Assembly: GCF_910589235.1 (NCBI RefSeq)
Contig: NC_060955.1
Location: forward strand, 12,234,837-12,298,836
Length of the DNA stretch: 64,000 nt
Source of the DNA: Vespa crabro
Lineage: Eukaryota > Arthropoda > Insecta > Hymenoptera > Vespidae
Reading direction: 5' to 3'
Shown: positions 22,679 to 36,892 of the stretch, in pieces
Layout of the letters: each line of letters starts with the position of its first letter
How positions within the stretch are numbered: position 1 is the stretch's first letter
Notes under the pieces: model-generated
Seen by the model: only the letters and a program-made list of their open reading frames with translations
The model's database searches: none
Told to the model about the DNA's origin: nothing
Position numbers and translations under genes: made by a program

Positions 22679-25600
22679 CCGTGTTTCATATTTTATATAC
22701 GATTATTAGCTCATAAAGAAGTATCATCGAAATACGAAATTTGAAATCTCAATCAATATCAATGCTTTTATATTCTATCGACGCAGAATATACAATGGAA
22801 CAAGATCATAAGTTTGTCACTATGTGTAAATACGAGTTTCAACATGAATATTGTAGAAAAATGAGATCGACACATGCGAATTTCGTTAATTGCTGAGATT
22901 TAAACGTGAAAGCATTGAACTAACTCGTACCACAGCTTGAGAATTGTTTCCAATCGATTCGGACATTGTATTTCTGAAGATCAAACATCTATTTTATCTT
23001 GGAATCGACGTTTTAACCTTGTGTCTTAACGTATATACGTTTTTTCGTTCATAATGGCGTACCATCGAAATACGAAATAATGAAATCTCATTCAAATTCA
23101 ATTAGTTTATATTCTGTCGACGCATAATAAAGATTACAACAAGAATATATCTTCCTGACTGTGTGTAAATAGAAGTTTTCACATGAAAATTGTCGAAAAA
23201 TGAGATCGACAAATGCGAATTTTGTTAAATGCTGAGATAAAATCGTGAACACATTGAAATTACTCGTACCACAGCTTCAGAAATGTTTCCAATCAATTCG
23301 GACATTGTATTTCTGAAGATCAACCATTTATTTTATCTTGGAATCGACGTTATAACCTTGTTTCATATTTTATATACGATTATTAGCTCATAAAGAAGTA
23401 TCATCGAAATACGAAATTTGAAATCTCAATCAATATCAATGCTTTTATATTCTATCGACGCAGAATATACAAAGGAACAAGAACATAAGTTTGTCACTAT
23501 GTGTAAATACGAGTTTTAACATGAATATTGTCGAAAATTGAGATCGACACATGCGAATTTCGTTAATTGCTGAGATTTAATCGTGAAAGCATTGAACTAA
23601 CTCGTACCACAGCTTGAGAATTGTTTCCAATCGATTCGGACATTGTATTTCTGAAGATCAAACATCTATTTTATCTTGGAATCGACGTTTTAACATTGTG
23701 TCTTAACGTATATACGTTTTTTCGTTCATAATGGCGTACCATCGTAATACGAAATAATGAAATCTCATTCAAATTCAATTAGTTTATATTCTGTCGACGC
23801 ATAACAAAGATTATTACAAGAATATATCTTCCTGACTGTGTGTAAATAGAAGTTTTCACATGAAAATTGTCGAAAAATGAGATCGACAAATGCGAATTTC
23901 TTTAATTGCAGAGATGTAATCGTGAAATCATTGAACTTACTCGTACCACAGCTTGAGAAATGTTTCCAATCTATTCGGACATTGTATTTCTGAAGATCAA
24001 ACATCCATTTTATCTTGGAATCGACGTTATAACCGTGTTTCATATTTTATATACGATTATTAGCTCATGAAGAAGTATCATCGAAATACGAAATTTGAAA
24101 TCTCAATCAATATCAATGCTTTTATATTCTATCGACGCAGAATATACAATGGAACAAGATCATAAGTTTGTCACTATGTGTAAATACGAGTTTCAACATG
24201 AATATTGTAGAAAAATGAGATCGACACATGCGAATTTCGTTAATTGCTGAGATTTAATCGTGAAAGCATTGAACTAACTCGTACCACAGCTTGAGAATTG
24301 TTTCCAATCGATTCGGACATTGTATTTCTGAAGATCAAACATCTATTTTATCTTGGAATCGACGTTTTAACCTTGTGTCTTAACGTATATACGTTTTTTC
24401 GTTCATAATGGCGTACCATCGAAATACGAAATAATGAAATCTCATTCAAATTCAATTAGTTTATATTCTGTCGACGCATAATAAAGATTACAACAAGAAT
24501 ATATCTTCCTGACTGTGTGTAAATAGAAGTTTTCACATGAAAATTGTCGAAAAATGAGATCGACAAATGCGAATTTCTTTAATTGCAGAGATGTAATCGT
24601 GAAATCATTGAACTTACTCGTACCACAGCTTGAGAAATGTTTCCAATCTATTCGGACATTGTATTTCTGAAGATCAAACATCCATTTTATCTTGGAATCG
24701 ACGTTATAACCGTGTTTCATATTTTATATACGATTATTAGCTCATAAAGAAGTATCATCGAAATACGAAATTTGAAATCTCAATCAATATCAATGCTTTT
24801 ATATTCTATCGACGCAGAATATACAATGGAACAAGATCATAAGTTTGTCACTATGTGTAAATACGAGTTTCAACATGAATATTGTAGAAAAATGAGATCG
24901 ACACATGCGAATTTCGTTAATTGCTGAGATTTAATCGTGAAAGCATTGAACTAACTCGTACCACAGCTTGAGAATTGTTTCCAATCGATTCGGACATTGT
25001 ATTTCTGAAGATCAAACATCTATTTTATCTTGGAATCGACGTTTTAACCTTGTGTCTTAACGTATATACGTTTTTTCGTTCATAATGGCGTACCATCGAA
25101 ATACGAAATAATGAAATCTCATTCAAATTCAATTAGTTTATATTCTGTCGACGCATAATAAAGATTACAACAAGAATATATCTTCCTGACTGTGTGTAAA
25201 TAGAAGTTTTCACATGAAAATTGTCGAAAAATGAGATCGACAAATGCGAATTTTGTTAAATGCTGAGATAAAATCGTGAACACATTGAAATTACTCGTAC
25301 CACAGCTTCAGAAATGTTTCCAATCAATTCGGACATTGTATTTCTGAAGATCAAACATTTATTTTATCTTGGAATCGACGTTATAACCTTGTTTCATATT
25401 TTATATACGATTATTAGCTCATAAAGAAGTATCATCGAAATACGAAATTTGAAATCTCAATCAATATCAATGCTTTTATATTCTATCGACGCAGAATATA
25501 CAAAGGAACAAGAACATAAGTTTGTCACTATGTGTAAATACGAGTTTTAACATGAATATTGTCGAAAATTGAGATCGACACATGCGAATTTCGTTAATTG

Positions 25601-28600
25601 CTGAGATTTAATCGTGAAAGCATTGAACTAACTCGTACCACAGCTTGAGAATTGTTTCCAATCGATTCGGACATTGTATTTCTGAAGATCAAACATCTAT
25701 TTTATCTTGGAATCGACGTTTTAACCTTGTGTCTTAACGTATATACGTTTTTTCGTTCATAATGGCGTACCATCGAAATACGAAATAATGAAATCTCATT
25801 CAAATTCAATTAGTTTATATTCTGTCGACGCATAACAAAGATTATTACAAGAATATATCTTCCTGACTGTGTGTAAATAGTAGTTTTCACATGAAAATTG
25901 TCGAAAAATGAGATCGACAAATGCGAATTTCTTTAATTGCAGAGATGTAATCGTGAAATCATTGAACTTACTCGTACCACAGCTTGAGAAATGTTTCCAA
26001 TCTATTCGGACATTGTATTTCTGAAGATCAAACATCCATTTTATCTTGGAATCGACGTTATAACCGTGTTTCATATTTTATATACGATTATTAGCTCATA
26101 AAGAAGTATCATCGAAATACGAAATTTGAAATCTCAATCAATATCAATGCTTTTATATTCTATCGACGCAGAATATACAATGGAACAAGATCATAAGTTT
26201 GTCACTATGTGTAAATACGAGTTTCAACATGAATATTGTAGAAAAATGAGATCGACACATGCGAATTTCGTTAATTGCTGAGATTTAATCGTGAAAGCAT
26301 TGAACTAACTCGTACCACAGCTTGAGAATTGTTTCCAATCGATTCGGACATTGTATTTCTGAAGATCAAACATCTATTTTATCTTGGAATCGACGTTTTA
26401 ACCTTGTGTCTTAACGTATATACGTTTTTTCGTTCATAATGGCGTACCATCGAAATACGAAATAATGAAATCTCATTCAAATTCAATTAGTTTATATTCT
26501 GTCGACGCAGAATAAAGATTACAACAAGAATATATCTTCCTGACTGTGTGTAAATAGAAGTTTTCACATGAAAATTGTCGAAAAATGAGATCGACAAATG
26601 CGAATTTTGTTAAATGCTGAGATAAAATCGTGAACACATTGAAATTACTCGTACCACATCTTCAGAAATGTTTCCAATCAATTCGGACATTGTATTTCTG
26701 AAGATCAAACATTTATTTTATCTTGGAATCGACGTTATAACCTTGTTTCATATTTTATATACGATTATTAGCTCATAAAGAAGTATCATCGAAATACGAA
26801 ATTTGAAATCTCAATCAATATCAATGCTTTTATATTCTATCGACGCAGAATATACAAAGGAACAAGAACATAAGTTTGTCACTATGTGTAAATACGAGTT
26901 TTAACATGAATATTGTCGAAAATTGAGATCGACACATGCGAATTTCGTTAATTGCTGAGATTTAATCGTGAAAGCATTGAACTAACTCGTACCACAGCTT
27001 GAGAATTGTTTCCAATCGATTCGGACATTGTATTTCTGAAGATCAAACATCTATTTTATCTTGGAATCGACGTTTTAACCTTGTGTCTTAACGTATATAC
27101 GTTTTTTCGTTCATAATGGCGTACCATCGAAATACGAAATAATGAAATCTCATTCAAATTCAATTAGTTTATATTCTGTCGACGCATAATAAAGATTACA
27201 ACAAGAATATATCTTCCTGACTGTGTGTAAATAGAAGTTTTCACATGAAAATTGTCGAAAAATGAGATCGACAAATGCGAATTTTTTTAATTGCAGAGAT
27301 GTAATCGTGAAATCATTGAACTTACTCGTACCACAGCTTGAGAAATGTTTCCAATCTATTCGGACATTGTATTTCTGAAGATCAAACATCCATTTTATCT
27401 TGGAATCGACGTTATAACCGTGTTTCATATTTTATATACGATTATTAGCTCATAAAGAAGTATCATCGAAATACGAAATTTGAAATCTCAATCAATATCA
27501 ATGCTTTTATATTCTATCGACGCAGAATATACAATGGAACAAGATCATAAGTTTGTCACTATGTGTAAATACGAGTTTCAACATGAATATTGTAGAAAAA
27601 TGAGATCGACACATGCGAATTTCGTTAATTGCTGAGATTTAATCGTGAAAGCATTGAACTAACTCGTACCACAGCTTGAGAATTGTTTCCAATCGATTCG
27701 GACATTGTATTTCTGAAGATCAAACATCTATTTTATCTTGGAATCGACGTTTTAACCTTGTGTCTTAACGTATATACGTTTTTTCGTTCATAATGGCGTA
27801 CCATCGAAATACGAAATAATGAAATCTCATTCAAATTCAATTAGTTTATATTCTGTCGACGCATAATAAAGATTACAACAAGAATATATCTTCCTGACTG
27901 TGTGTAAATAGAAGTTTTCACATGAAAATTGTCGAAAAATGAGATCGACAAATGCGAATTTTGTTAAATGCTGAGATAAAATCGTGAACACATTGAAATT
28001 ACTCGTACCACAGCTTCAGAAATGTTTCCAATCAATTCGGACATTGTATTTCTGAAGATCAAACATTTATTTTATCTTGGAATCGACGTTATAACCTTGT
28101 TTCATATTTTATATACGATTATTAGCTCATAAAGAAGTATCATCGAAATACGAAATTTGAAATCTCAATCAATATCAATGCTTTTATATTCTATCGACGC
28201 AGAATATACAAAGGAACAAGAACATAAGTTTGTCACTATGTGTAAATACGAGTTTTAACATGAATATTGTCGAAAATTGAGATCGACACATGCGAATTTC
28301 GTTAATTGCTGAGATTTAATCGTGAAAGCATTGAACTAACTCGTACCACAACTTGAGAATTGTTTCCAATCGATTCGGACATTGTATTTCTGAAGATCAA
28401 ACATCTATTTTATCTTGGAATCGACGTTTTAACCTTGTGTCTTAACGTATATACGTTTTTTCGTTCATAATGGCGTACCATCGAAATACGAAATAATGAA
28501 ATCTCATTCAAATTCAATTAGTTTATATTCTGTCGACGCATAACAAAGATTATTACAAGAATATATCTTCCTGACTGTGTGTAAATAGTAGTTTTCACAT

Positions 28601-28771
28601 GAAAATTGTCGAAAAATGAGATCGACAAATGCGAATTTCTTTAATTGCAGAGATGTAATCGTGAAATCATTGAACTTACTCGTACCACAGCTTGAGAAAT
28701 GTTTCCAATCTATTCGGACATTGTATTTCTGAAGATCAAACATCCATTTTATCTTGGAATCGACGTTATAA
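22679..28771. repeat. 18-mer HOR, copy 2 (6093 bp)
   Basis: Class-A starts are 23017, 23694, 24371, 25048, 25725, 26402, 27079, 27756 and 28433, in the same subtype order as copy 1. Shared rare variants at a 6093-bp shift are TAACATTGTG at 23691, CTCATGAAG at 24064 and CCACAACTTG near 28347. Private changes include CGACGCAGAATAAAG near 26505, CCACATCTTC near 26655 and GAATTTTTTTAATTG near 27285. Confidence 0.87.
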
Positions 28772-30802
28772 CCGTGTTTCATATTTTATATACGATTATT
28801 AGCTCATAAAGAAGTATCATCGAAATACGAAATTTGAAATCTCAATCAATATCAATGCTTTTATATTCTATCGACGCAGAATATACAATGGAACAAGATC
28901 ATAAGTTTGTCACTATGTGTAAATACGAGTTTCAACATGAATATTGTAGAAAAATGAGATCGACACATGCGAATTTCGTTAATTGCTGAGATTTAATCGT
29001 GAAAGCATTGAACTAACTCGTACCACAGCTTGAGAATTGTTTCCAATCGATTCGGACATTGTATTTCTGAAGATCAAACATCTATTTTATCTTGGAATCG
29101 ACGTTTTAACCTTGTGTCTTAACGTATATACGTTTTTTCGTTCATAATGGCGTACCATCGAAATACGAAATAATGAAATCTCATTCAAATTCAATTAGTT
29201 TATATTCTGTCGACGCATAATAAAGATTACAACAAGAATATATCTTCCTGACTGTGTGTAAATAGAAGTTTTCACATGAAAATTGTCGAAAAATGAGATC
29301 GACAAATGCGAATTTTGTTAAATGCTGAGATAAAATCGTGAACACATTGAAATTACTCGTACCACAGCTTCAGAAATGTTTCCAATCAATTTGGACATTG
29401 TATTTCTGAAGATCAAACATTTATTTTATCTTGGAATCGACGTTATAACCTTGTTTCATATTTTATATACGATTATTAGCTCATAAAGAAGTATCATCGA
29501 AATACGAAATTTGAAATCTCAATCAATATCAATGCTTTTATATTCTATCGACGCAGAATATACAAAGGAACAAGATCATAAGTTTGTCACTATGTGTAAA
29601 TACGAGTTTTAACATGATTATTGTCGAAAATTGAGATCGACACATGCGAATTTCGTTAATTGCTGAGATTTAATCGTGAAAGCATTGAACTAACTCGTAC
29701 CACAGCTTGAGAATTGTTTCCAATCGATTCGGACATTGTATTTCTGAAGATCAAACATCTATTTTATCTTGGAATCGACGTTTTAACCTTGTGTCTTAAC
29801 GTATATACGTTTTTTCGTTCATAATGGCGTACCATCGAAATACGAAATAATGAAATCTCATTCAAATTCAATTAGTTTATATTCTGTCGACGCATAACAA
29901 AGATTATTACAAGAATATATCTTCCTGACTGTGTGTAAATAGTAGTTTTCACATGAAAATTGTCGAAAAATGAGATCGACAAATGCGAATTTCTTTAATT
30001 GCAGAGATGTAATCGTGAAAGCATTGAACTAACTCGTACCACAGCTTGAGAAATGTTTCCAATCTATTCGGACATTGTATTTCTGAAGATCAAACATCCA
30101 TTTTATCTTGGAATCGACGTTATAACCGTGTTTCATATTTTATATACGATTATTAGCTCATAAAGAAGTATCATCGAAATACGAAATTTGAAATCTCAAT
30201 CAATATCAATGCTTTTATATTCTATCGACGCAGAATATACAATGGAACAAGATCATAAGTTTGTCACTATGTGTAAATACGAGTTTCAACATGAATATTG
30301 TAGAAAAATGAGATCGACACATGCGAATTTCGTTAATTGCTGAGATTTAATCGTGAAAGCATTGAACTAACTCGTACCACAGCTTGAGAATTGTTTCCAA
30401 TCGATTCGGACATTGTATTTCTGAAGATCAAACATCTATTTTATCTTGGAATCGACGTTTTAACCTTGTGTCTTAACGTATATACGTTTTTTCGTTCATA
30501 ATGGCGTACCATCGAAATACGAAATAATGAAATCTCATTCAAATTCAATTAGTTTATATTCTGTCGACGCATAATAAAGATTACAACAAGAATATATCTT
30601 CCTGACTGTGTGTAAATAGAAGTTTTAACATGAAAATTGTCGAAAAATGAGATCGACATATGCGAATTTTGTTAAATGCTGAGATAAAATCGTGAACACA
30701 TTGAAATTACTCGTACCACAGCTTCAGAAATGTTTCCAATCAATTCGGACATTGTATTTCTGAAGATCAAACATTTATTTTATCTTGGAATCGACGTTAT
30801 AA
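28772..30802. repeat. Linker of 6 monomers: B1-A2-B2-A1-B1-A2
   Basis: Starts are 28772, 29110, 29449, 29787, 30126 and 30464. It continues the dimer alternation between the 18-mers and the 9-mers. The A1(TAGTAG, AACTAA) at 29787 is the same boundary subtype that opens the HORs at 1, 4739, 9478 and 13878. Private changes include CAATTTGGAC near 29387 and ACATGATTATTG near 29614. Confidence 0.83.
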
Positions 30803-33800
30803 CCTTGTTTCATATTTTATATACGATTATTAGCTCATAAAGAAGTATCATCGAAATACGAAATTTGAAATCTCAATCAATATCAATGCTTTTATATTCT
30901 ATCGACGCAGAATATACAAAGGAACAAGAACATAAGTTTGTCACTATGTGTAAATACGAGTTTTAACATGAATATTGTCGAAAATTGAGATCGACACATG
31001 CGAATTTCTTTAATTGCAGAGATGTAATCGTGAAATCATTGAACTTACTCGTACCACAGCTTGAGAAATGTTTCCAATCTATTCGGACATTGTATTTCTG
31101 AAGATCAAACATCCATTTTATCTTGGAATCGACGTTATAACCGTGTTTCATATTTTATATACGATTATTAGCTCATAAAGAAGTATCATCGAAATACGAA
31201 ATTTGAAATCTCAATCAATATCAATGCTTTTATATTCTATCGACGCAGAATATACAATGGAACAAGATCATAAGTTTGTCACTATGTGTAAATACGAGTT
31301 TCAACATGAATATTGTAGAAAAATGAGATCGACACATGCGAATTTCGTTAATTGCTGAGATTTAATCGTGAAAGCATTGAACTAACTCGTACCACAGCTT
31401 GAGAATTGTTTCCAATCGATTCGGACATTGTATTTCTGAAGATCAAACATCTATTTTATCTTGGAATCGACGTTTTAACCTTGTGTCTTAACGTATATAC
31501 GTTTTTTCGTTCATAATGGCGTACCATCGAAATACGAAATAATGAAATCTCATTCAAATTCAATTAGTTTATATTCTGTCGACGCATAATAAAGATTACA
31601 ACAAGAATATATCTTCCTGACTGTGTGTAAATAGAAGTTTTAACATGAAAATTGTCGAAAAATGAGATCGACAAATGCGAATTTTGTTAAATGCTGAGAT
31701 AAAATCGTGAACACATTGAAATTACTCGTACCACAGCTTGAGAATTGTTTCCAATCGATTCGGACATTGTATTTCTGAAGATCAAACATCTATTTTATCT
31801 TGGAATCGACGTTATAACCTTGTTTCATATTTTATATACGATTATTAGCTCATAAAGAAGTATCATCGAAATACGAAATTTGAAATCTCAATCAATATCA
31901 ATGCTTTTATATTCTATCGACGCAGAATATACAAAGGAACAAGAACATAAGTTTGTCACTATGTGTAAATACGAGTTTTGACATGAATATTGTCGAAAAT
32001 TGAGATCGACACATGCGAATTTCGTTAATTGCTGAGATTTAATCGTGAAAGCATTGAACTAACTCGTACCACAGCTTGAGAATTGTTTCCAATCGATTCG
32101 GACATTGTATTTCTGAAGATCAAACATCTATTTTATCTTGGAATCGACGTTTTAACCTTGTGTCTTAACGTATATACGTTTTTTCGTTCATAATGGCGTA
32201 CCATCGAAATACGAAATAATGAAATCTCATTCAATTTCAATTAGTTTATATTCTGTCGACGCATAACAAAGATTATTACAAGAATATATCTTCCTGACTG
32301 TGTGTAAATAGAAGTTTTCACATGAAAATTGTCGAAAAATGAGATCGACAAATGCGAATTTCTTTAATTGCAGAGATGTAATCGTGACATCATTGAACTT
32401 ACTCGTCCCACAGCTTGAGAAATGTTTCCAATCTATTCGGACATTGTATTTCTGAAGATCAAACATCCATTTTATCTTGGAATCGACGTTATAACCGTGT
32501 TTCATATTTTATATACGATTATTAGCTCATAAAGAAGTATCATCGAAATACGAAATTTGAAATCTCAATCAATATCAATGCTTTTATATTCTATCGACGC
32601 AGAATATACAATGGAACAAGATCATAAGTTTGTCACTATGTGTAAATACGAGTTTCAACATGAATATTGTAGAAAAATGAGATCGACACATGCGAATTTC
32701 GTTAATTGCTGAGATTTAATCGTGAAAGCATTGAACTAACTCGTACCACAGCTTGAGAATTGTTTCCAATCGATTCGGACATTGTATTTTTGAAGATCAA
32801 ACATCTATTTTATCTTGGAATCGACGTTTTAACCTTGTGTCTTAACGTATATACGTTTTTTCGTTCATAATGGCGCACCATCGAAATACGAAATAATGAA
32901 ATCTCATTCAAATTCAATTAGTTTATATTCTGTCGACGCATAATAAAGATTACAACAAGAATATATCTTCCTGACTGTGTGTAAATAGAAGTTTTAACAT
33001 GAAAATTGTCGCCAAATGAGATCGACAAATGCGAATTTTGTTAAATGCTGAGATAAAATAGTGAACACATTGAAATTACTCGTACCACAGCTTCAGAAAT
33101 GTTTCCAATCAATTCGGACATTGTATTTCTGAAGATCAAACATTTATTTTATCTTGGAATCGACGTTATAACCTTGTTTCATATTTTATATACGATTATT
33201 AGTTCATAAAGAAGTATCATCGAAATACGAAATTTGAAATCTCAATCAATATCAATGCTTTTATATTCTATCGACGCAGAATATACAAAGGAACAAGAAC
33301 ATAAGTTTGTCACTATGTGTAAATACGAGTTTCAACATGAATATTGTAGAAAAATGAGATCGACACATGCGAATTTCGTTAATTGCAGAGCTTCAATCGT
33401 AAAAACATTGAACTTACTCGTACCACAGCTTGAGAAATGTTTCCAACCGATTCGGACATTGTATTTCTGAAGATCATACATCCATTTTATCTTGGAATCG
33501 ACGTTATAACCTTGTTTCATATGTTATATATGATTATTAGCTCTTAAAGAAGTATCATCGAAATACGAGATTTCAAATCTCAATCAATATCAATGCTTTT
33601 ATATTCTATCGACGCAGAATATACAATGGAACAAGAACATAAGTTTGTCACTATGTGTAAATACGAGTTTTAACATGAATATTGTCGAAAATTGAGATCG
33701 ACACATGCGAATTTCTTTAATTGCAGAGATGTAATCGTGAAACCATTGAACTTATTCGTACCACAGCTTGAGAAATGTTTCCAATCTATTCGGACATTGT

Positions 33801-33847
33801 ATTTCTGAAGATCAAACATCCATTTTATCTTGGAATCGACGTTATAA
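30803..33847. repeat. 9-mer HOR, copy 1 (3045 bp)
   Basis: Monomers start at 30803 (B2/A hybrid), 31141, 31479 (A2/B recombinant), 31818, 32156, 32495, 32833, 33172 and 33510. Shared markers with copy 2 at a 3045-bp shift include GGCGCACCATCG (32871), ATTTTTGAAG (32786), AAAATAGTGAAC (33054) and GTTTTGACATG. The last two monomers are a new mosaic kind with TGCAGAGCTTCAATCG and TCATATGTTATATATG. Private here is GTCGCCAAATGAG near 33008. Confidence 0.87.
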
Positions 33848-36800
33848 CCTTGTTTCATATTTTATATACGATTATTAGCTCATAAAGAAGTATCATCGAA
33901 ATACGAAATTTGAAATCTCAATCAATATCAATGCTTTTATATTCTATCGACGCAGAATATACAAAGGAACAAGAACATAAGTTTGTCACTATGTGTAAAT
34001 ACGAGTTTTAACATGAATATTGTCGAAAATTGAGATCGACACATGCGAATTTCTTTAATTGCAGAGATGTAATCGTGAAATCATTGAACTTACTCGTACC
34101 ACAGCTTGAGAAATGTTTCCAATCTATTCGGACATTGTATTTCTGAAGATCAAACATCCATTTTATCTTGGAATCGACGTTATAACCGTGTTTCATATTT
34201 TATATACGATTATTAGCTCATAAAGAAGTATCATCGAAATACGAAATTTGAAATCTCAATCAATATCAATGCTTTTATATTCTATCGACGCAGAATATAC
34301 AATGGAACAAGATCATAAGTTTGTCACTATGTGTAAATACGAGTTTCAACATGAATATTGTAGAAAAATGAGATCGACACATGCGAATTTCGTTAATTGC
34401 TGAGATTTAATCGTGAAAGCATTGAACTAACTCGTACCACAGCTTGAGAATTGTTTCCAATCGATTCGGACATTGTATTTCTGAAGATCAAACATCTATT
34501 TTATCTTGGAATCGACGTTTTAACCTTGTGTCTTAACGTATATACGTTTTTTCGTTCATAATGGCGTACCATCGAAATACGAAATAATGAAATCTCATTC
34601 AAATTCAATTAGTTTATATTCTGTCGACGCATAATAAAGATTACAACAAGAATATATCTTCCTGACTGTGTGTAAATAGAAGTTTTAACATGAAAATTGT
34701 CGAAAAATGAGATCGACAAATGCGAATTTTGTTAAATGCTGAGATAAAATCGTGAACACAATGAAATTACTCGTACCACAGCTTGAGAATTGTTTCCAAT
34801 CGATTCGGACATTGTATTTCTGAAGATCAAACATCTATTTTATCTTGGAATCGACGTTATAACCTTGTTTCATATTTTATATACGATTATTAGCTCATAA
34901 AGAAGTATCATCGAAATACGAAATTTGAAATCTCAATCAATATCAATGCTTTTATATTCTATCGACGCAGAATATACAAAGGAACAAGAACATAAGTTTG
35001 TCACTATGTGTAAATACGAGTTTTGACATGAATATTGTCGAAAATTGAGATCGACACATGCGAATTTCGTTAATTGCTGAGATTTAATCGTGAAAGCATT
35101 GAACTAACTCGTACCACAGCTTGAGAATTGTTTCCAATCGATTCGGACATTGTATTTCTGAAGATCAAACATCTATTTTATCTTGGAATCGACGTTTTAA
35201 CCTTGTGTCTTAACGTATATACGTTTTTTCGTTCATAATGGCGTACCATCGAAATACGAAATAATGAAATCTCATTCAATTTCAATTAGTTTATATTCTG
35301 TCGACGCATAACAAAGATTATTACAAGAATATATCTTCCTGACTGTGTGTAAATAGAAGTTTTCACATGAAAATTGTCGAAAAATGAGATCGACAAATGC
35401 GAATTTCTTTAATTGCAGAGATGTAATCGTGACATCATTGAACTTACTCGTACCACAGCTTGAGAAATGTTTCCAATCTATTCGGACATTGTATTTCTGA
35501 AGATCAAACATCCATTTTATCTTGGAATCGACGTTATAACCTTGTTTCATATTTTATATACGATTATTAGCTCATAAAGAAGTATCATCGAAATACGAAA
35601 TTTGAAATCTCAATCAATATCAATGCTTTTATATTCTATCGACGCAGAATATACAATGGAACAAGATCATAAGTTTGTCACTATGTGTAAATACGAGTTT
35701 CAACATGAATATTGTAGAAAAATGAGATCGACACATGCGAATTTCGTTAATTGCTGAGATTTAATCGTGAAAGCATTGAACTAACTCGTACCACAGCTTG
35801 AGAATTGTTTCCAATCGATTCGGACATTGTATTTTTGAAGATCAAACATCTATTTTATCTTGGAATCGACGTTTTAACCTTGTGTCTTAACGTATATACG
35901 TTTTTTCGTTCATAATGGCGCACCATCGAAATACGAAATAATGAAATCTCATTCAAATTCAATTAGTTTATATTCTGTCGACGCATAATAAAGATTACAA
36001 CAAGAATATATCTTCCTGACTGTGTGTAAATAGAAGTTTTAACATGAAAATTGTCGAAAAATGAGATCGACAAATGCGAATTTTGTTAAATGCTGAGATA
36101 AAATAGTGAACACATTGAAATTACTCGTACCACAGCTTCAGAAATGTTTCCAATCAATTCGGACATTGTATTTCTGAAGATCAAACATTTATTTTATCTT
36201 GGAATCGACGTTATAACCTTGTTTCATATTTTATATACGATTATTAGTTCATAAAGAAGTATCATCGAAATACGAAATTTGAAATCTCAATCAATATCAA
36301 TGCTTTTATATTCTATCGACGCAGAATATACAAAGGAACAAGAACATAAGTTTGTCACTATGTGTAAATACGAGTTTCAACATGAATATTGTAGAAAAAT
36401 GAGATCGACACATGCGAATTTCGTTAATTGCAGAGCTTCAATCGTAAAAACATTGAACTTACTCGTACCACAGCTTGAGAAATGTTTCCAACCGATTCGG
36501 ACATTGTATTTCTGAAGATCATACATCCATTTTATCTTGGAATCGACGTTATAACCTTGTTTCATATGTTATATATGATTATTAGCTCTTAAAGAAGTAT
36601 CATCGAAATACGAGATTTCAAATCTCAATCAATATCAATGCTTTTATATTCTATCGACGCAGAATATACAATGGAACAAGAACATAAGTTTGTCACTATG
36701 TGTAAATACGAGTTTTAACATGAATATTGTCGAAAATTGAGATCGACACATGCGAATTTCTTTAATTGCAGAGATGTAATCGTGAAACCATTGAACTTAT

Positions 36801-36892
36801 TCGTACCACAGCTTGAGAAATGTTTCCAATCTATTCGGACATTGTATTTCTGAAGATCAAACATCCATTTTATATTGGAATCGACGTTATAA
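33848..36892. repeat. 9-mer HOR, copy 2 (3045 bp)
   Basis: Monomers start at 33848, 34186, 34524, 34863, 35201, 35540, 35878, 36217 and 36555, in the same order as copy 1. Private variants include ACACAATGAAATT near 34758 and TTTATATTGGAATCG near 36871. At 33172-34185 three B-class monomers follow one another, the first long run without class A. Confidence 0.87.

Noticed and set aside
33234..33470. Plus-strand open frame of 78 codons in some B-class monomers (also 36279, 37632, 38985, 42369, 51843, 54211, 60976, 63682)
   Set aside because: It begins with TTG, not ATG, overlaps the minus-strand frame, exists only in some monomers and resembles no protein I know. A chance frame in a satellite.
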